Origin: an uncultured Flavobacteriaceae bacterium
GTDB taxonomy: Bacteria; Bacteroidota; Bacteroidia; Flavobacteriales; Flavobacteriaceae
Reading direction: 5' to 3'
Assembly (NCBI GenBank): GCA_943789365.1
Contig: CALSTV010000001.1
Span: 3,433,343 to 3,497,342 of the forward strand
DNA: 64,000 nucleotides
Below are positions 33,437 to 42,373 of this stretch, piece by piece; positions within the stretch are counted from its first letter, which is position 1; each line of letters starts with the position of its first letter. The translations under genes and the position numbers were made by a program. The notes under the pieces were generated by a model. That model had not been told where the DNA came from. It did not search any database and worked only from the letters and a program-made list of their open reading frames with translations.

Positions 33437-34594
33437 ATGGAAGCATTCAATACATTTTCAGAAGTAATACAAACAAGTATTGCTGCTGACGATTTTGTAA
33501 AAATTACATTGAGTAAACCGATTCGGAAAAATGAAGGTTTACGTAATATTTATGTGCGTTTAGTTCAGATTCAGGATGCAATAAAATTTTCTTTCACCTA
33601 CCATTACAAGACCAACGATCAAGTAAAAAACGATTCAATTGCAGAAGGGATTGAAGTTTTACAAGAGTTTCTAATGACTGACTTTAGAACAGCGGTGGTG
33701 TTTACCTTGTCAAAAGATATACATGTTTTTGTTTCTAAAAAGAAGTTAGTTTCTTACAATGAAATGCATCCCAGTTTTTCTAATAAACCTCCAATTACCC
33801 ACGATCAACCCAAACAAAAAAGAGCAGAACTTGGAACGTATTTGCACTATTTAGGTGTAACCGACAAAGAAAATAATGTGATACCAAAGATGGCGGATAA
33901 ATTTCGTCAAATCAATAAGTATTTGGAAATCATGGAAAGCTTGATTGCCAATGCCAAATTACCGAAGCAGATTCAAATTGTAGATATGGGGTCGGGTAAA
34001 GGTTATCTTACATTTGCTTTGTATGATTATTTGGTAGTCCAAAGGAAAATGGATGTAACCGTTACGGGCATTGAATTGCGAAAAGAGTTGGTTGATTATT
34101 GCAATGGTATTGCAGACAAATGTGCTTTTGAAAACCTACACTTTGAATGCAAACCTATTGAAGCCTATGAGAATAAAAAGATTGACATTCTTATCGCATT
34201 ACACGCCTGTGATACGGCAACCGACGACGCCATTACCAAGGGAATTGTAGCCAAAGCAGGATTGATTGTCTGTGCGCCTTGTTGTCATAAACAAATTCGA
34301 CAGCAATTAAAAGGTAAAGAACAAGAAGATCCAATTTTAAAATACGGCATATTTAAGGAGCGTCAATTCGAAATGGTTACAGATACCATTCGTGCACTTA
34401 TTTTAGAGAAGAAAAAATATCAAACCAAGATATTTGAATTTGTATCTAATGAACATACACGCAAAAATGTACTATTAGTGGCTACAAAATCTTCAAAAGA
34501 GGCGGATCTCAAGGTGTTAGACCAAAAAATAAATGCGCTTAAATCAACTTACGGAATAGAACAGCATTATTTGGAAAGTACCGTAAAATTTTGA
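33437..34594 (+). CDS. Class I SAM-dependent methyltransferase (Methyltransf_32-like)
   Basis: A 385-residue cytosolic protein. Residues ~1-130 form an N-terminal domain typical of the bacterial family. The methyltransferase core begins at QIVDMGSGKGYLTFALY (SAM-binding motif I, about 180-197), followed by VTGIELRKELVDYC and the HACDTATDDAI segment. The CAPCCHKQ motif near residue 278 is shared with the METTL25/RRNAD1-type group, so the substrate may be RNA or protein; it is not known. It is followed by trmL after 29 bp. Confidence 0.85.
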   Translation: MEAFNTFSEVIQTSIAADDFVKITLSKPIRKNEGLRNIYVRLVQIQDAIKFSFTYHYKTNDQVKNDSIAEGIEVLQEFLMTDFRTAVVFTLSKDIHVFVSKKKLVSYNEMHPSFSNKPPITHDQPKQKRAELGTYLHYLGVTDKENNVIPKMADKFRQINKYLEIMESLIANAKLPKQIQIVDMGSGKGYLTFALYDYLVVQRKMDVTVTGIELRKELVDYCNGIADKCAFENLHFECKPIEAYENKKIDILIALHACDTATDDAITKGIVAKAGLIVCAPCCHKQIRQQLKGKEQEDPILKYGIFKERQFEMVTDTIRALILEKKKYQTKIFEFVSNEHTRKNVLLVATKSSKEADLKVLDQKINALKSTYGIEQHYLESTVKF

Positions 34595-34623
34595 TTTTGT
34601 AATTAAATCTTATCCAGACATTG

Positions 34624-35091
34624 ATGGCAACGAAAAAAAACAATTTCAATATTGTATTGGTACATCCTCAAATACCTAATAACACAGGGAATATTGGTAG
34701 GTTGTGCGTTGGTAGCTTGAGTACTTTACATCTAGTAAAACCTTTGGGGTTTGAAATTACAGATACCAGAGTAAAACGTGCGGGCCTAGATTATTGGTCG
34801 GATTTGAATTTGAAATATCATGAAAGTTTTGAAGATTTGATGGCACTCATTCCAGATGTATCACGCGTCTTTTTCTTTACAACACGCGCCGATAACACCT
34901 ATTATGATATTAATTTTCAGGAAGGAGATTGGTTGGTTTATGGACGAGAAGCTGATGGCTTACCAGATGCTATTGTTGAGCAATACAAAGAACAATGTGT
35001 AAAAATTCCATTTCCTGGAACAGTGCGTAGTTTTAACCTTGCCAATGCTGTCGCTATGGCATTAGGTGAAGGATTGAGGCAACTTGCTTGA
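34624..35091 (+). CDS. trmL: tRNA (cytidine(34)-2'-O)-methyltransferase
   Basis: A 155-residue SPOUT-class methyltransferase that methylates the wobble position of tRNA-Leu species. Motif 1 appears as HPQIPNNTGNIGR near the start, and the trefoil-knot SAM site as LVYGREADGLP and KIPFPGTVRSFNLANAVA near the end. The preceding TTG could also start the frame, but the ATG is preferred. It ends 4 bp from the stop of the convergent TRAP permease gene, with no hairpin between. Confidence 0.93.
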   Translation: MATKKNNFNIVLVHPQIPNNTGNIGRLCVGSLSTLHLVKPLGFEITDTRVKRAGLDYWSDLNLKYHESFEDLMALIPDVSRVFFFTTRADNTYYDINFQEGDWLVYGREADGLPDAIVEQYKEQCVKIPFPGTVRSFNLANAVAMALGEGLRQLA

Positions 35092-35095
35092 AAGT

Positions 35096-36409
35096 TTACC
35101 AACTTACCAGTTCTGGGAATACATATACCAATACCATACAAAGTACTTGCAAGGCAATAAACGGGATGACGCCTTTGTAGATATCTTTAGTTGAAATTTC
35201 TGGTGGTGCAACCCCTTTTAAAAAGAATATTGAAAATCCAAATGGAGGTGTTAAAAATGAAGTTTGAAGATTCATGCTAATGATGATAGCAAACCATACC
35301 AAGTCAACATCTAAAGCAATTGCCGCTGGCACTAGTAAAGGGATGATGATAAAAATGATTTCAAAAAAATCGATAAAGAATCCGAGTATAAATACGAATA
35401 GACTTGAAAATAAAATCAATCCTATTTTTCCTCCAGGAAGGTTTAATAAAAATTCTTCTAGTAGTAAATCTCCGTTATAAGCTCTAAATACTAATGCAAA
35501 AACAGTAGAGCCAATCAATAAGAATAGCACCATAGAAACGGTAGTCACCGTTTTGTCAGCACTTTCATAAAGCTCTTTTTTACAAATTCTCCCTTTTAAC
35601 TTGGCTAGCACATATGCACCCATAGCACCAACAGCACCTGCTTCTGAAACGGTTGCAACTCCGGTAAAAATACTTCCTAGAACTAATACAATAAGTAGGA
35701 GAGGGGGAACACTAGATTTGATTACTTCCCATAAAATTTCCTTTTTTGTAGTGGTGATATTCTCTTCGATTTTCAAGGGTAAATCGCTAGGTTGTAACTT
35801 GCCTAGAACAAAAGTATAAACTAAGTAAAGCAGGGTTAGTAGTATACCTGGAAACATTGCCCCTTTAAAAAGGTCTCCTACGGAAATCCCCATTTGATCT
35901 GCTAAAACAATCAAAACAATACTAGGTGGGATAATTTGTCCTAAAGTACCCGAGGCCACAATGACTCCGGTGGCATATTTCTTCGAATAGCCTTGTTCTA
36001 ACATGAGCGGTAAAGAAATAACGCCCATCGTTATGACCGAAGCCGCAACAATACTGGTAGATGCCGCTAGTAAGGCGCCAACTATAATAACGGTAGCGCC
36101 TAGGCCACCTTTGAGTGATCCAAATAGTTTTCCTATGTTTGAAAGCATATCTTTGGCGAGCCCAGATTTGTCCAAAATATTCCCCATAAAAATAAAGTAG
36201 GGAATGGCCAATAGAATATTGTTTGACATAATGCCAAAAATTCTGCTAGGAATTAATTTTAATAGGGAAAATGAAAAATAATCGAGTGCTACACCAACGA
36301 AAAAAAACAATAAAGAACAACCTCCAAGTGTAAACGCAACTGGATAGCCTCTAAAAATAATTGCGAAGGTTACAACAAACATTAAAATAGCGATGGCTTC
36401 AGGTAGCAT
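35096..36409 (-). CDS. dctM: TRAP transporter large permease (DctM type)
   Basis: A 437-residue inner-membrane protein with about a dozen helices, the elevator-type transport subunit of a sodium-driven TRAP system. Family segments include GYPVAFTLGG near residue 20, AASTSIVAASVITMGVISLPLM, GTLGQIIPPSIVLIVLAD and the C-terminal LQTSFLTPPFGFSIFFLKG. It overlaps the small permease gene by 11 bp. The gene symbol is used for the subunit type; the substrate need not be a dicarboxylate. Confidence 0.93.
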   Translation of the reverse strand: MLPEAIAILMFVVTFAIIFRGYPVAFTLGGCSLLFFFVGVALDYFSFSLLKLIPSRIFGIMSNNILLAIPYFIFMGNILDKSGLAKDMLSNIGKLFGSLKGGLGATVIIVGALLAASTSIVAASVITMGVISLPLMLEQGYSKKYATGVIVASGTLGQIIPPSIVLIVLADQMGISVGDLFKGAMFPGILLTLLYLVYTFVLGKLQPSDLPLKIEENITTTKKEILWEVIKSSVPPLLLIVLVLGSIFTGVATVSEAGAVGAMGAYVLAKLKGRICKKELYESADKTVTTVSMVLFLLIGSTVFALVFRAYNGDLLLEEFLLNLPGGKIGLILFSSLFVFILGFFIDFFEIIFIIIPLLVPAAIALDVDLVWFAIIISMNLQTSFLTPPFGFSIFFLKGVAPPEISTKDIYKGVIPFIALQVLCMVLVYVFPELVSW

Positions 36410-36890
36410 TTTTTTTGTTTTTTATAGCGTTTATAACATAGCCTATGGCATTTGCTCCTAAAAACACAAAAGCTAAAGGAATAAAGAATTTTATTAAATA
36501 TCTTGGCAATCCGTTAGGCTCTGATGATTGCTCCAAAATGGCATAAGAATTTTCAAAATATAAAAAAGATAAGTATCCTAATACCGAACAAAATGGAATT
36601 AACAGAAAAAGCGTTCCTAAAAGATTGAAGCGTTTTTTCTTTGTTTTAGAAAATTTTGTATAAAAAACATCAACTCGTATGTGTTTGTTTTGTTGAAAAA
36701 CGAGCGAAGCACCTATTAAAAATACGATACTGAACAAATACCATTGCAGTTCAATAAATGCATTTGAACTTAAGTTGTAATGCAGGTACCTTCCAATATA
36801 GCGCAATAGTGCATTTGCAAAACCAATACAAGTTATTACAATAATTAGAAGACGGGTTGCTATTTTAATATAGTAATTAATCCGTTTCAT
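36399..36890 (-). CDS. dctQ: TRAP transporter small permease (DctQ type)
   Basis: A 163-residue membrane protein with four predicted helices, the pattern of DctQ subunits that scaffold the large permease. The ELQWYLFSIVFLIGASLVFQQNKHIRVDVFY segment is the family hallmark (seen in parts as ELQWYLFS and HIRVDVFY). It overlaps both neighbours by 11-14 bp, confirming a three-gene operon. Confidence 0.92.
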   Translation of the reverse strand: MKRINYYIKIATRLLIIVITCIGFANALLRYIGRYLHYNLSSNAFIELQWYLFSIVFLIGASLVFQQNKHIRVDVFYTKFSKTKKKRFNLLGTLFLLIPFCSVLGYLSFLYFENSYAILEQSSEPNGLPRYLIKFFIPLAFVFLGANAIGYVINAIKNKKNAT

Positions 36891-37974
36891 AGTACTGAAT
36901 TCCTGTTGTGGCGAAATTTATATAATGCAATGCATTTGCCTTGCTCCAAGCATTGGAAGTTTCTTTAAACTTTTTTATGGAAGTGTAAATTGTATTAAAT
37001 TCTGGGTCTTTGCAGTACTCCTTAATCAACAGGTCCGTTTGTTTTTTTGCTTCTGCTAAAATTTCATTTGGAAAATGTCTGAGTTCTACACCTTGATCAA
37101 TCAGTCTTTTTAAAGCCGCAGGGTTTTCTTTGTCATAGCGTGCTGCAAATAAAAGGTTTGCATTTTTAGCTGCCATTGCAATGATTTCTTGCGCGTTAGT
37201 AGACAAAGTCATCCATCGTTCTAAATTGATGTACAGCGCAATGGTAGCACCTGGTTCTTGCCATCCCGGAGCATAGTAATACTTGGCTACGTTTTGAAAA
37301 CCAAACTTTTCGTCGTCATAGGGGCCTACAAACTCGGCTCCGTCTATAGAGCCTTGTTCCAGTGCGCTATAGATTTCTCCGCCACCAATCATCTGTACAG
37401 TGGCTCCCATTTTGTCATAAACCTTACCACCTAAGCCAGAAATACGTACTCTTAAGCCTTGTAAATCTTCTAAACTAGTAATCTCATTACGGAACCAGCC
37501 CCCCATTTGAGTGGTTGTGTTTCCGATTGGAAAATACATGATGTTGTATTTTTTGTATAAGTTTTGAATTAATTCCAGACCTCCTGCTTCATAGAGCCAT
37601 GCATTTTTTTGTTGACAGGTAAGTCCAAAAGGAAGTCCTGTGTCAAGAACAAAGGCATTGTTCTTTCCCATATAATAGTTTCCAGCTGTTACACCCATTT
37701 CAATACTTCCTTGGCTAACGGCATCGAATACTTCAAGTGCAGGTACCATTTCCCCTGGTTGGTAACATTTGATGGTAAGTTCTTTATTGGTAGTAGCTGT
37801 TACTTGTGTTGAAAATCCTTCTATTCGGTCCCAAAAAGAATTGAGTGACTTTGGGAAGGAAGACGCTAAATTCCAACGTTGTTTTCTAATCGATTTAGTT
37901 GTATTGTTTGCTGTGTTGTGCTCTCCACATGCTATGATTGCAAAGGAAATAATGAGATATAAGATGTGCTTCAA
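36877..37974 (-). CDS. dctP: TRAP transporter substrate-binding lipoprotein (DctP type)
   Basis: A 365-residue lipoprotein (Cys16 in IIACG) that binds the solute in the periplasm. DctP-family features are the FPKSLNSFWDRIEGFSTQV opening, the GSIEMGVTAGNYYMGK region, a central LQGLRVRISGLGGKVYDKMGA element (contains the conserved Arg that usually pairs with a substrate carboxylate) and ALEQGSIDGAE. The start appears to be TTG; no ATG is in frame before the signal peptide. The signature fits the branch for keto- or hydroxy-acids, but the ligand is not determined. Confidence 0.92.
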   Translation of the reverse strand: MKHILYLIISFAIIACGEHNTANNTTKSIRKQRWNLASSFPKSLNSFWDRIEGFSTQVTATTNKELTIKCYQPGEMVPALEVFDAVSQGSIEMGVTAGNYYMGKNNAFVLDTGLPFGLTCQQKNAWLYEAGGLELIQNLYKKYNIMYFPIGNTTTQMGGWFRNEITSLEDLQGLRVRISGLGGKVYDKMGATVQMIGGGEIYSALEQGSIDGAEFVGPYDDEKFGFQNVAKYYYAPGWQEPGATIALYINLERWMTLSTNAQEIIAMAAKNANLLFAARYDKENPAALKRLIDQGVELRHFPNEILAEAKKQTDLLIKEYCKDPEFNTIYTSIKKFKETSNAWSKANALHYINFATTGIQYYETD

Positions 37975-38113
37975 AAGTATATTGATTTAGTTTACATATG
38001 TTAAGTTCAAAGTTATGTAAAAAAACAGAGAATTACATCAGAATTATAAAACTATTAGTTGTGTGTACATATTTTAGAAGCGAGAACCGTTTAAGTTAAT
38101 CGAAAGCAAAAAA

Positions 38114-38143
38114 AAAACGGAAAGTAATAATACCTTCCGTTTT
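38114..38143 (-). terminator. Terminator of fur-purA
   Basis: A 9-bp inverted repeat (38114-38122 with 38135-38143), extended by three inner pairs, with a long T-run on the minus strand. It lies 21 bp beyond the purA stop. Confidence 0.85.
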
Positions 38144-38164
38144 CTATATAAAATTATTTAGGTT

Positions 38165-39436
38165 TTATCTTATAATTGTTTGTTTCCTATCTGGACCCAC
38201 AGAAACGATACTGATTCTAATTCCAGTTTCTTTTTCAATAAAAGCTATGTATTCAGATAGTTCTTTCGGAAATTCCGCTTCAGAAGTTATTTCTGTGATG
38301 TCTTCAGCCCATCCTTTGAGCTCTGTATAAATAGGAGTTACATTTTCTGGTTCAACATTGTAAGGGAAATGTGAAATTGTCTCACCTTTGTATTTATAAG
38401 CAGTACAAACTTTCAACGTTTCAAATCCAGACAATACATCGCCTTTCATCATATTAAGTTGGGTCACTCCGTTTACCTGACATGCATACTTCAAGGCAAC
38501 TAAATCTAACCAACCACAACGACGTGCTCTTCCAGTGGTAGCTCCAAATTCATGTCCTACTTTGGCCATTCTAGCGCCATCTTCATCGAACAATTCGGTT
38601 GGGAATGGTCCAGAGCCAACACGTGTAGTATAGGCTTTAAAAATACCGTATACTTCACCAATTGTATTAGGCGCAATACCCAATCCAGTACAAGCACCAG
38701 CGGCAGTTGTATTTGAAGATGTTACAAACGGATAGGTGCCAAAATCAACATCTAATAAGGAACCTTGGGCACCTTCAGCCAAAATGGTTTTATTAGCTTG
38801 CATTGCTTGGTATAAATATTCTTCGCTGTCAATAAAGGTCATTTCTTTTAAACGAGCAACCGCTACATAGAATTCTTCTTTCAAAGCCTCCAAGTCGTAG
38901 TCCAATTCAATATCGAAAAACGAAAGCATTTTTAAATGCTTGTCAGTCAATACTTGGAATATTTCTTTCCAGTTGTCCATTTCTAAATCACCAATACGCA
39001 TTCCGTTTCGTCCGGTTTTGTCCATATATGTTGGACCAATACCCTTTAATGTAGAACCAATTTTAGCTTTTCCTTTAGAAGTTTCAGATGCAGCATCTAG
39101 CAATCGGTGCGTAGGTAAAATTAAATGTGCTTTTCTTGACAATAAGATTTTTGCATTTAAGTCTAAATTAAACTTGTCTAAGTTTTCTAACTCTTTTTTA
39201 AATATTACAGGATCGATAACAACCCCATTTCCAACAATGTTTAAGGCGTCATCGTGAAAGATTCCTGAAGGGATGGTATGCAAAACATGCTTGTGTCCAT
39301 CAAATATTAACGTGTGTCCTGCGTTAGGTCCTCCTTGAAAACGAGAAATTAAATTGTAATCCTTTGTCAGTACGTCAACAATTTTTCCTTTTCCTTCATC
39401 TCCCCATTGTAAGCCTAATAATAAATCTACAGCCAT
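38165..39436 (-). CDS. purA: Adenylosuccinate synthase
   Basis: A 423-residue GTP-dependent enzyme that joins IMP and aspartate, the first committed step to AMP. The N-terminal glycine-rich loop LLGLQWGDEGKGKIVD contains the catalytic Asp, and the GPNAGHT motif (His) follows near residue 36-42. Later motifs are GIGPTYMDKTGRNGMR and TTGRARRCGWLD. It lies 27 bp after fur on the same strand, so the two are probably co-transcribed. Confidence 0.97.
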   Translation of the reverse strand: MAVDLLLGLQWGDEGKGKIVDVLTKDYNLISRFQGGPNAGHTLIFDGHKHVLHTIPSGIFHDDALNIVGNGVVIDPVIFKKELENLDKFNLDLNAKILLSRKAHLILPTHRLLDAASETSKGKAKIGSTLKGIGPTYMDKTGRNGMRIGDLEMDNWKEIFQVLTDKHLKMLSFFDIELDYDLEALKEEFYVAVARLKEMTFIDSEEYLYQAMQANKTILAEGAQGSLLDVDFGTYPFVTSSNTTAAGACTGLGIAPNTIGEVYGIFKAYTTRVGSGPFPTELFDEDGARMAKVGHEFGATTGRARRCGWLDLVALKYACQVNGVTQLNMMKGDVLSGFETLKVCTAYKYKGETISHFPYNVEPENVTPIYTELKGWAEDITEITSEAEFPKELSEYIAFIEKETGIRISIVSVGPDRKQTIIR

Positions 39437-39463
39437 TATTTAAAAATTAATTAGTGTTATATT

Positions 39464-39901
39464 TTATTGTTTTTTTCTTCCGTAAAAGTAAAGTGAATGT
39501 TCTTGTATTTCTATATCGAAAAACTCTTCAATAGATTTTTTGATATTTTGAATTCTAGGGTCACAAAACTCAATCACCTCACCGTTGTCGAGAATCACAT
39601 GGTCGTGTTGTTTGTTGAAAAAACTTTTTTCGTAATGAGACTGATGTTGCCCAAACTGATGTTTTCTAACCAAACCGCTACTCAATAATAATTCGATGGT
39701 GTTGTATAAAGTTGCGCGACTTACACGGTAATTTTTGTTTTTCATAGAGATATAAAGCGATTCTATATCGAAATGATCCTCTAAGTCATAAATTTCATGA
39801 AGAATCGCAAAGCGTTCAGGGGTCTTTCTGTGATTGTTTTTTTCCAAAAACTTCACAAAAACATTTTTGACTGTTTCCTGATTTTTATCCTTTAAATCCA
39901 T
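39464..39901 (-). CDS. Fur family transcriptional regulator lacking CxxC zinc sites
   Basis: A 145-residue protein with the Fur winged helix ([25 protein letters not shown], then [18 protein letters not shown]). The dimerisation domain keeps HDH (about residue 102-104) and an FCDPRI segment. However, the structural zinc motif usually read as ICxxCG is replaced here by ILDNGE, and there is no C-terminal CxxC; the protein has a single Cys. It could be a Fur/PerR-type sensor that uses only the regulatory metal site. It precedes purA and is near RelA/SpoT, an order I recall from many flavobacteria. A -7 box on minus (TAAATTTG, 39930-39937) lies 28 bp upstream. Confidence 0.9.
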   Translation of the reverse strand: MDLKDKNQETVKNVFVKFLEKNNHRKTPERFAILHEIYDLEDHFDIESLYISMKNKNYRVSRATLYNTIELLLSSGLVRKHQFGQHQSHYEKSFFNKQHDHVILDNGEVIEFCDPRIQNIKKSIEEFFDIEIQEHSLYFYGRKKQ

Positions 39902-40124
39902 TTATAAACTATTTTAAAATAGCAAAACGCAAATTTAACTTTATTTTTGATTTGAGCGATTGATTTTGGTATTTATTTAATGCTTTATTGTGAATTTGAT
40001 TCGATGGGATGTTTTTCTTGGGCAAAAGTTCAGTAACTCTTGTTTATGACCAATTGGTTTTCATAGGCTAAGATGCTCTTTTTAAGCAGTACATTCATAG
40101 AGTAATAGTAATAAACATCCTTGT

Positions 40125-42338
40125 TTAATCGGCTCTTGTGACCTTATTGATACCATCAATTTTCATGATATTATCTATTAGTTTTCTAAGTTGTGTTTTG
40201 TTTTTTACATCAATCGTTATTTTTCCTTGGAAGACAGAACCTCTGGTGACAGAATTGATATTGTAGATATTCATATTTGCATTTCCAGAAATGATTCTTG
40301 TCAATTCATTTAAAATCCCTGTTTTATCTTCACCACTCATTTTTAATGTCACCTTAAAGTTTCGTTTGGATGAATCGATCCATTTTGCAAAAAGCACTCT
40401 GTATGCGTAATTCGATTGCATACTAATGGCATTTGGACAATCGGATTTATGTACTTTAATTCCATCATTAATGGTTATAAAGCCAAAAACAGAATCTCCG
40501 GAAATAGGATTACAGCATTTTGACAAGGTATATTCTAATTTCTCTTCATCTTTTCCAAATACGAGAAGATCGAAATTATTTGTCAATTCTTCGGATTCTT
40601 CTTTTATCTTTTTAGAATTGCTACGTTGAATTTTGTTCTTGAAGAAATTGTAAATGGAATTGCTTCTCTGATTGGCATAGTTTTTCAACTGTGAGTTTTC
40701 AATTGAGGATATACCAACTCTATAAAAAAGATCAAAACTTGTCTTTAATTTAAAAAAGCGTACCAAGTCATTGACGGTCTTTTCATTAAAATTAATTTTT
40801 AACTGTTTTAATTTTCTCGCAAGCAATACTTTACCTTCTTCGGCAATTCCTTTTTCTTCTTCTTTAAGTGCAGCTCTAATACGTGCTTTAGCTCTTGCTG
40901 TTACTACAAATTCTAACCAACGTTGATTTGGTTTTTTTATGTTTGTAGTCATGATTTCCACTTGGTCACCACTGCCTAATACGGTATCTAAAGGTGTGAG
41001 TTTACCATTGACAATAGCGCCTCTACATCGCAATCCAATATCGGTATGTATGGCAAAAGCAAAATCTAAAGCAGAGGCACCTTTCGGAAGTGTTTTTAGC
41101 TCTCCTTTTGGTGTAAATACAAAGATTTCCTCAGCGTATAGATTGAGTTTAAAGTCTTCAACAAAATCGACTGCATTAATACTTTTGTTTTCCAATGTAT
41201 CTTTAAGTCGGTCGAGCCATGTTTCTAAGCCTCTTTCATTTTGTGTTCCTTGTTTGTATTTAAAGTGAGCCGCATAGCCTTTTTCAGCAATTTCGTCCAT
41301 ACGTTCCGAACGTATTTGTACTTCCACCCATTTCCCTTCTGGTCCCATTACCGTAATGTGCAACGATTCATAACCTGTTGTTTTAGGGTTTGTTATCCAA
41401 TCGCGTAATCGCAACGGGTTAGGATTGAATTGTTCCGTTACAATTGAATAGATTTTCCAAGCATCGAACTTCTCTTTCGATTCTTCTGATTTGTAAATTA
41501 TTCGGATGGCAAATTTATCATATACTTCATCAAAGCTCACATTTTGAGCTTTCATTTTTCTACGAATAGAATATATTGATTTTGTACGTCCTTTAATTTT
41601 ATATTTAAAACCTTCGGCAGACAATGATTTTTTTATACGATTTGAAAAGCGTTTAATATAGGCGTCTTGTTCTTCTTTACTTTGAGTAATCTTACCCAAT
41701 ATATCGTTAAATACTTCAGGTTCTGTGTATTTTAACCCTAAATCTTCGAGCTCTGTTTTGATGTTGTATAGCCCTAATCGATGTGCCAATGGGGCATATA
41801 TATACAAGGTCTCCGAAGATATTTTTATTTGCTTATGAGTAGGCATGGAAGCCATTGTTTGCATGTTGTGCAAACGGTCTGCAATTTTTATCAAAATTAC
41901 CCGGACATCCTCATTGAGTGTAAGCAGCATTTTTCTAAAGTTTTCTGCTTGGATGGATGCGTCTTGTACCTGATCTAGTTTTGAAATCTTTGTGAGTCCA
42001 CTAACGACCTTGGCAATGGTTTCACCAAAAAGACGTTCCATATCATCAACAGTATATTCAGTGTCTTCTACAACGTCATGTAAGAGCGCTGCGGCAATCG
42101 AAGTAGCTCCTAAGCCAATTTCATAGGCAACTATCTTTGCTACGGCAATTGGATGGTAAATATAGGGCTCTCCCGATTTCCTTCTCTGGTCTTTATGAGC
42201 ATCTAACGCAAGGTCAAATGCCTTACGAATTAAGCGCTTGTCTTTTGCGGATAATGTTTGGTAAGTCCCTTTAAGTAAATCTTTATATTTATTCGCAATA
42301 TCTTTATTTTCTTCTTCTATCGTTGCAGTATACGTCAT
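40125..42338 (-). CDS. RelA/SpoT-type (p)ppGpp synthetase/hydrolase
   Basis: A 737-residue bifunctional stringent-response enzyme. The N-terminal hydrolase domain has the HD motif HDVVED (87-92), so hydrolysis is probably active. The synthetase domain includes the TGYESLH and YAAHFKYKQG segments, followed by a TGS domain (FTPKGELKTLPKGASALDFAFAIH), a helical region with a CCNP zinc-finger-like site, and a C-terminal ACT domain. Only one long RSH gene is visible here. It lies 223 bp upstream-to-downstream from fur on the same strand and is its own transcription unit or shares one with the M48 gene (35 bp gap). Confidence 0.96.
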   Translation of the reverse strand: MTYTATIEEENKDIANKYKDLLKGTYQTLSAKDKRLIRKAFDLALDAHKDQRRKSGEPYIYHPIAVAKIVAYEIGLGATSIAAALLHDVVEDTEYTVDDMERLFGETIAKVVSGLTKISKLDQVQDASIQAENFRKMLLTLNEDVRVILIKIADRLHNMQTMASMPTHKQIKISSETLYIYAPLAHRLGLYNIKTELEDLGLKYTEPEVFNDILGKITQSKEEQDAYIKRFSNRIKKSLSAEGFKYKIKGRTKSIYSIRRKMKAQNVSFDEVYDKFAIRIIYKSEESKEKFDAWKIYSIVTEQFNPNPLRLRDWITNPKTTGYESLHITVMGPEGKWVEVQIRSERMDEIAEKGYAAHFKYKQGTQNERGLETWLDRLKDTLENKSINAVDFVEDFKLNLYAEEIFVFTPKGELKTLPKGASALDFAFAIHTDIGLRCRGAIVNGKLTPLDTVLGSGDQVEIMTTNIKKPNQRWLEFVVTARAKARIRAALKEEEKGIAEEGKVLLARKLKQLKINFNEKTVNDLVRFFKLKTSFDLFYRVGISSIENSQLKNYANQRSNSIYNFFKNKIQRSNSKKIKEESEELTNNFDLLVFGKDEEKLEYTLSKCCNPISGDSVFGFITINDGIKVHKSDCPNAISMQSNYAYRVLFAKWIDSSKRNFKVTLKMSGEDKTGILNELTRIISGNANMNIYNINSVTRGSVFQGKITIDVKNKTQLRKLIDNIMKIDGINKVTRAD

Positions 42339-42373
42339 AAATGAAAGGTACTATTTTTTGTTTAAAACCGATG

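Noticed and set aside
36877-38000. A TACTTTTG -7 box overlapping the TTG start of the TRAP binding-protein gene.
   Set aside because: The box overlaps the only plausible start codon and would place the transcript start inside the signal peptide; probably coincidence.
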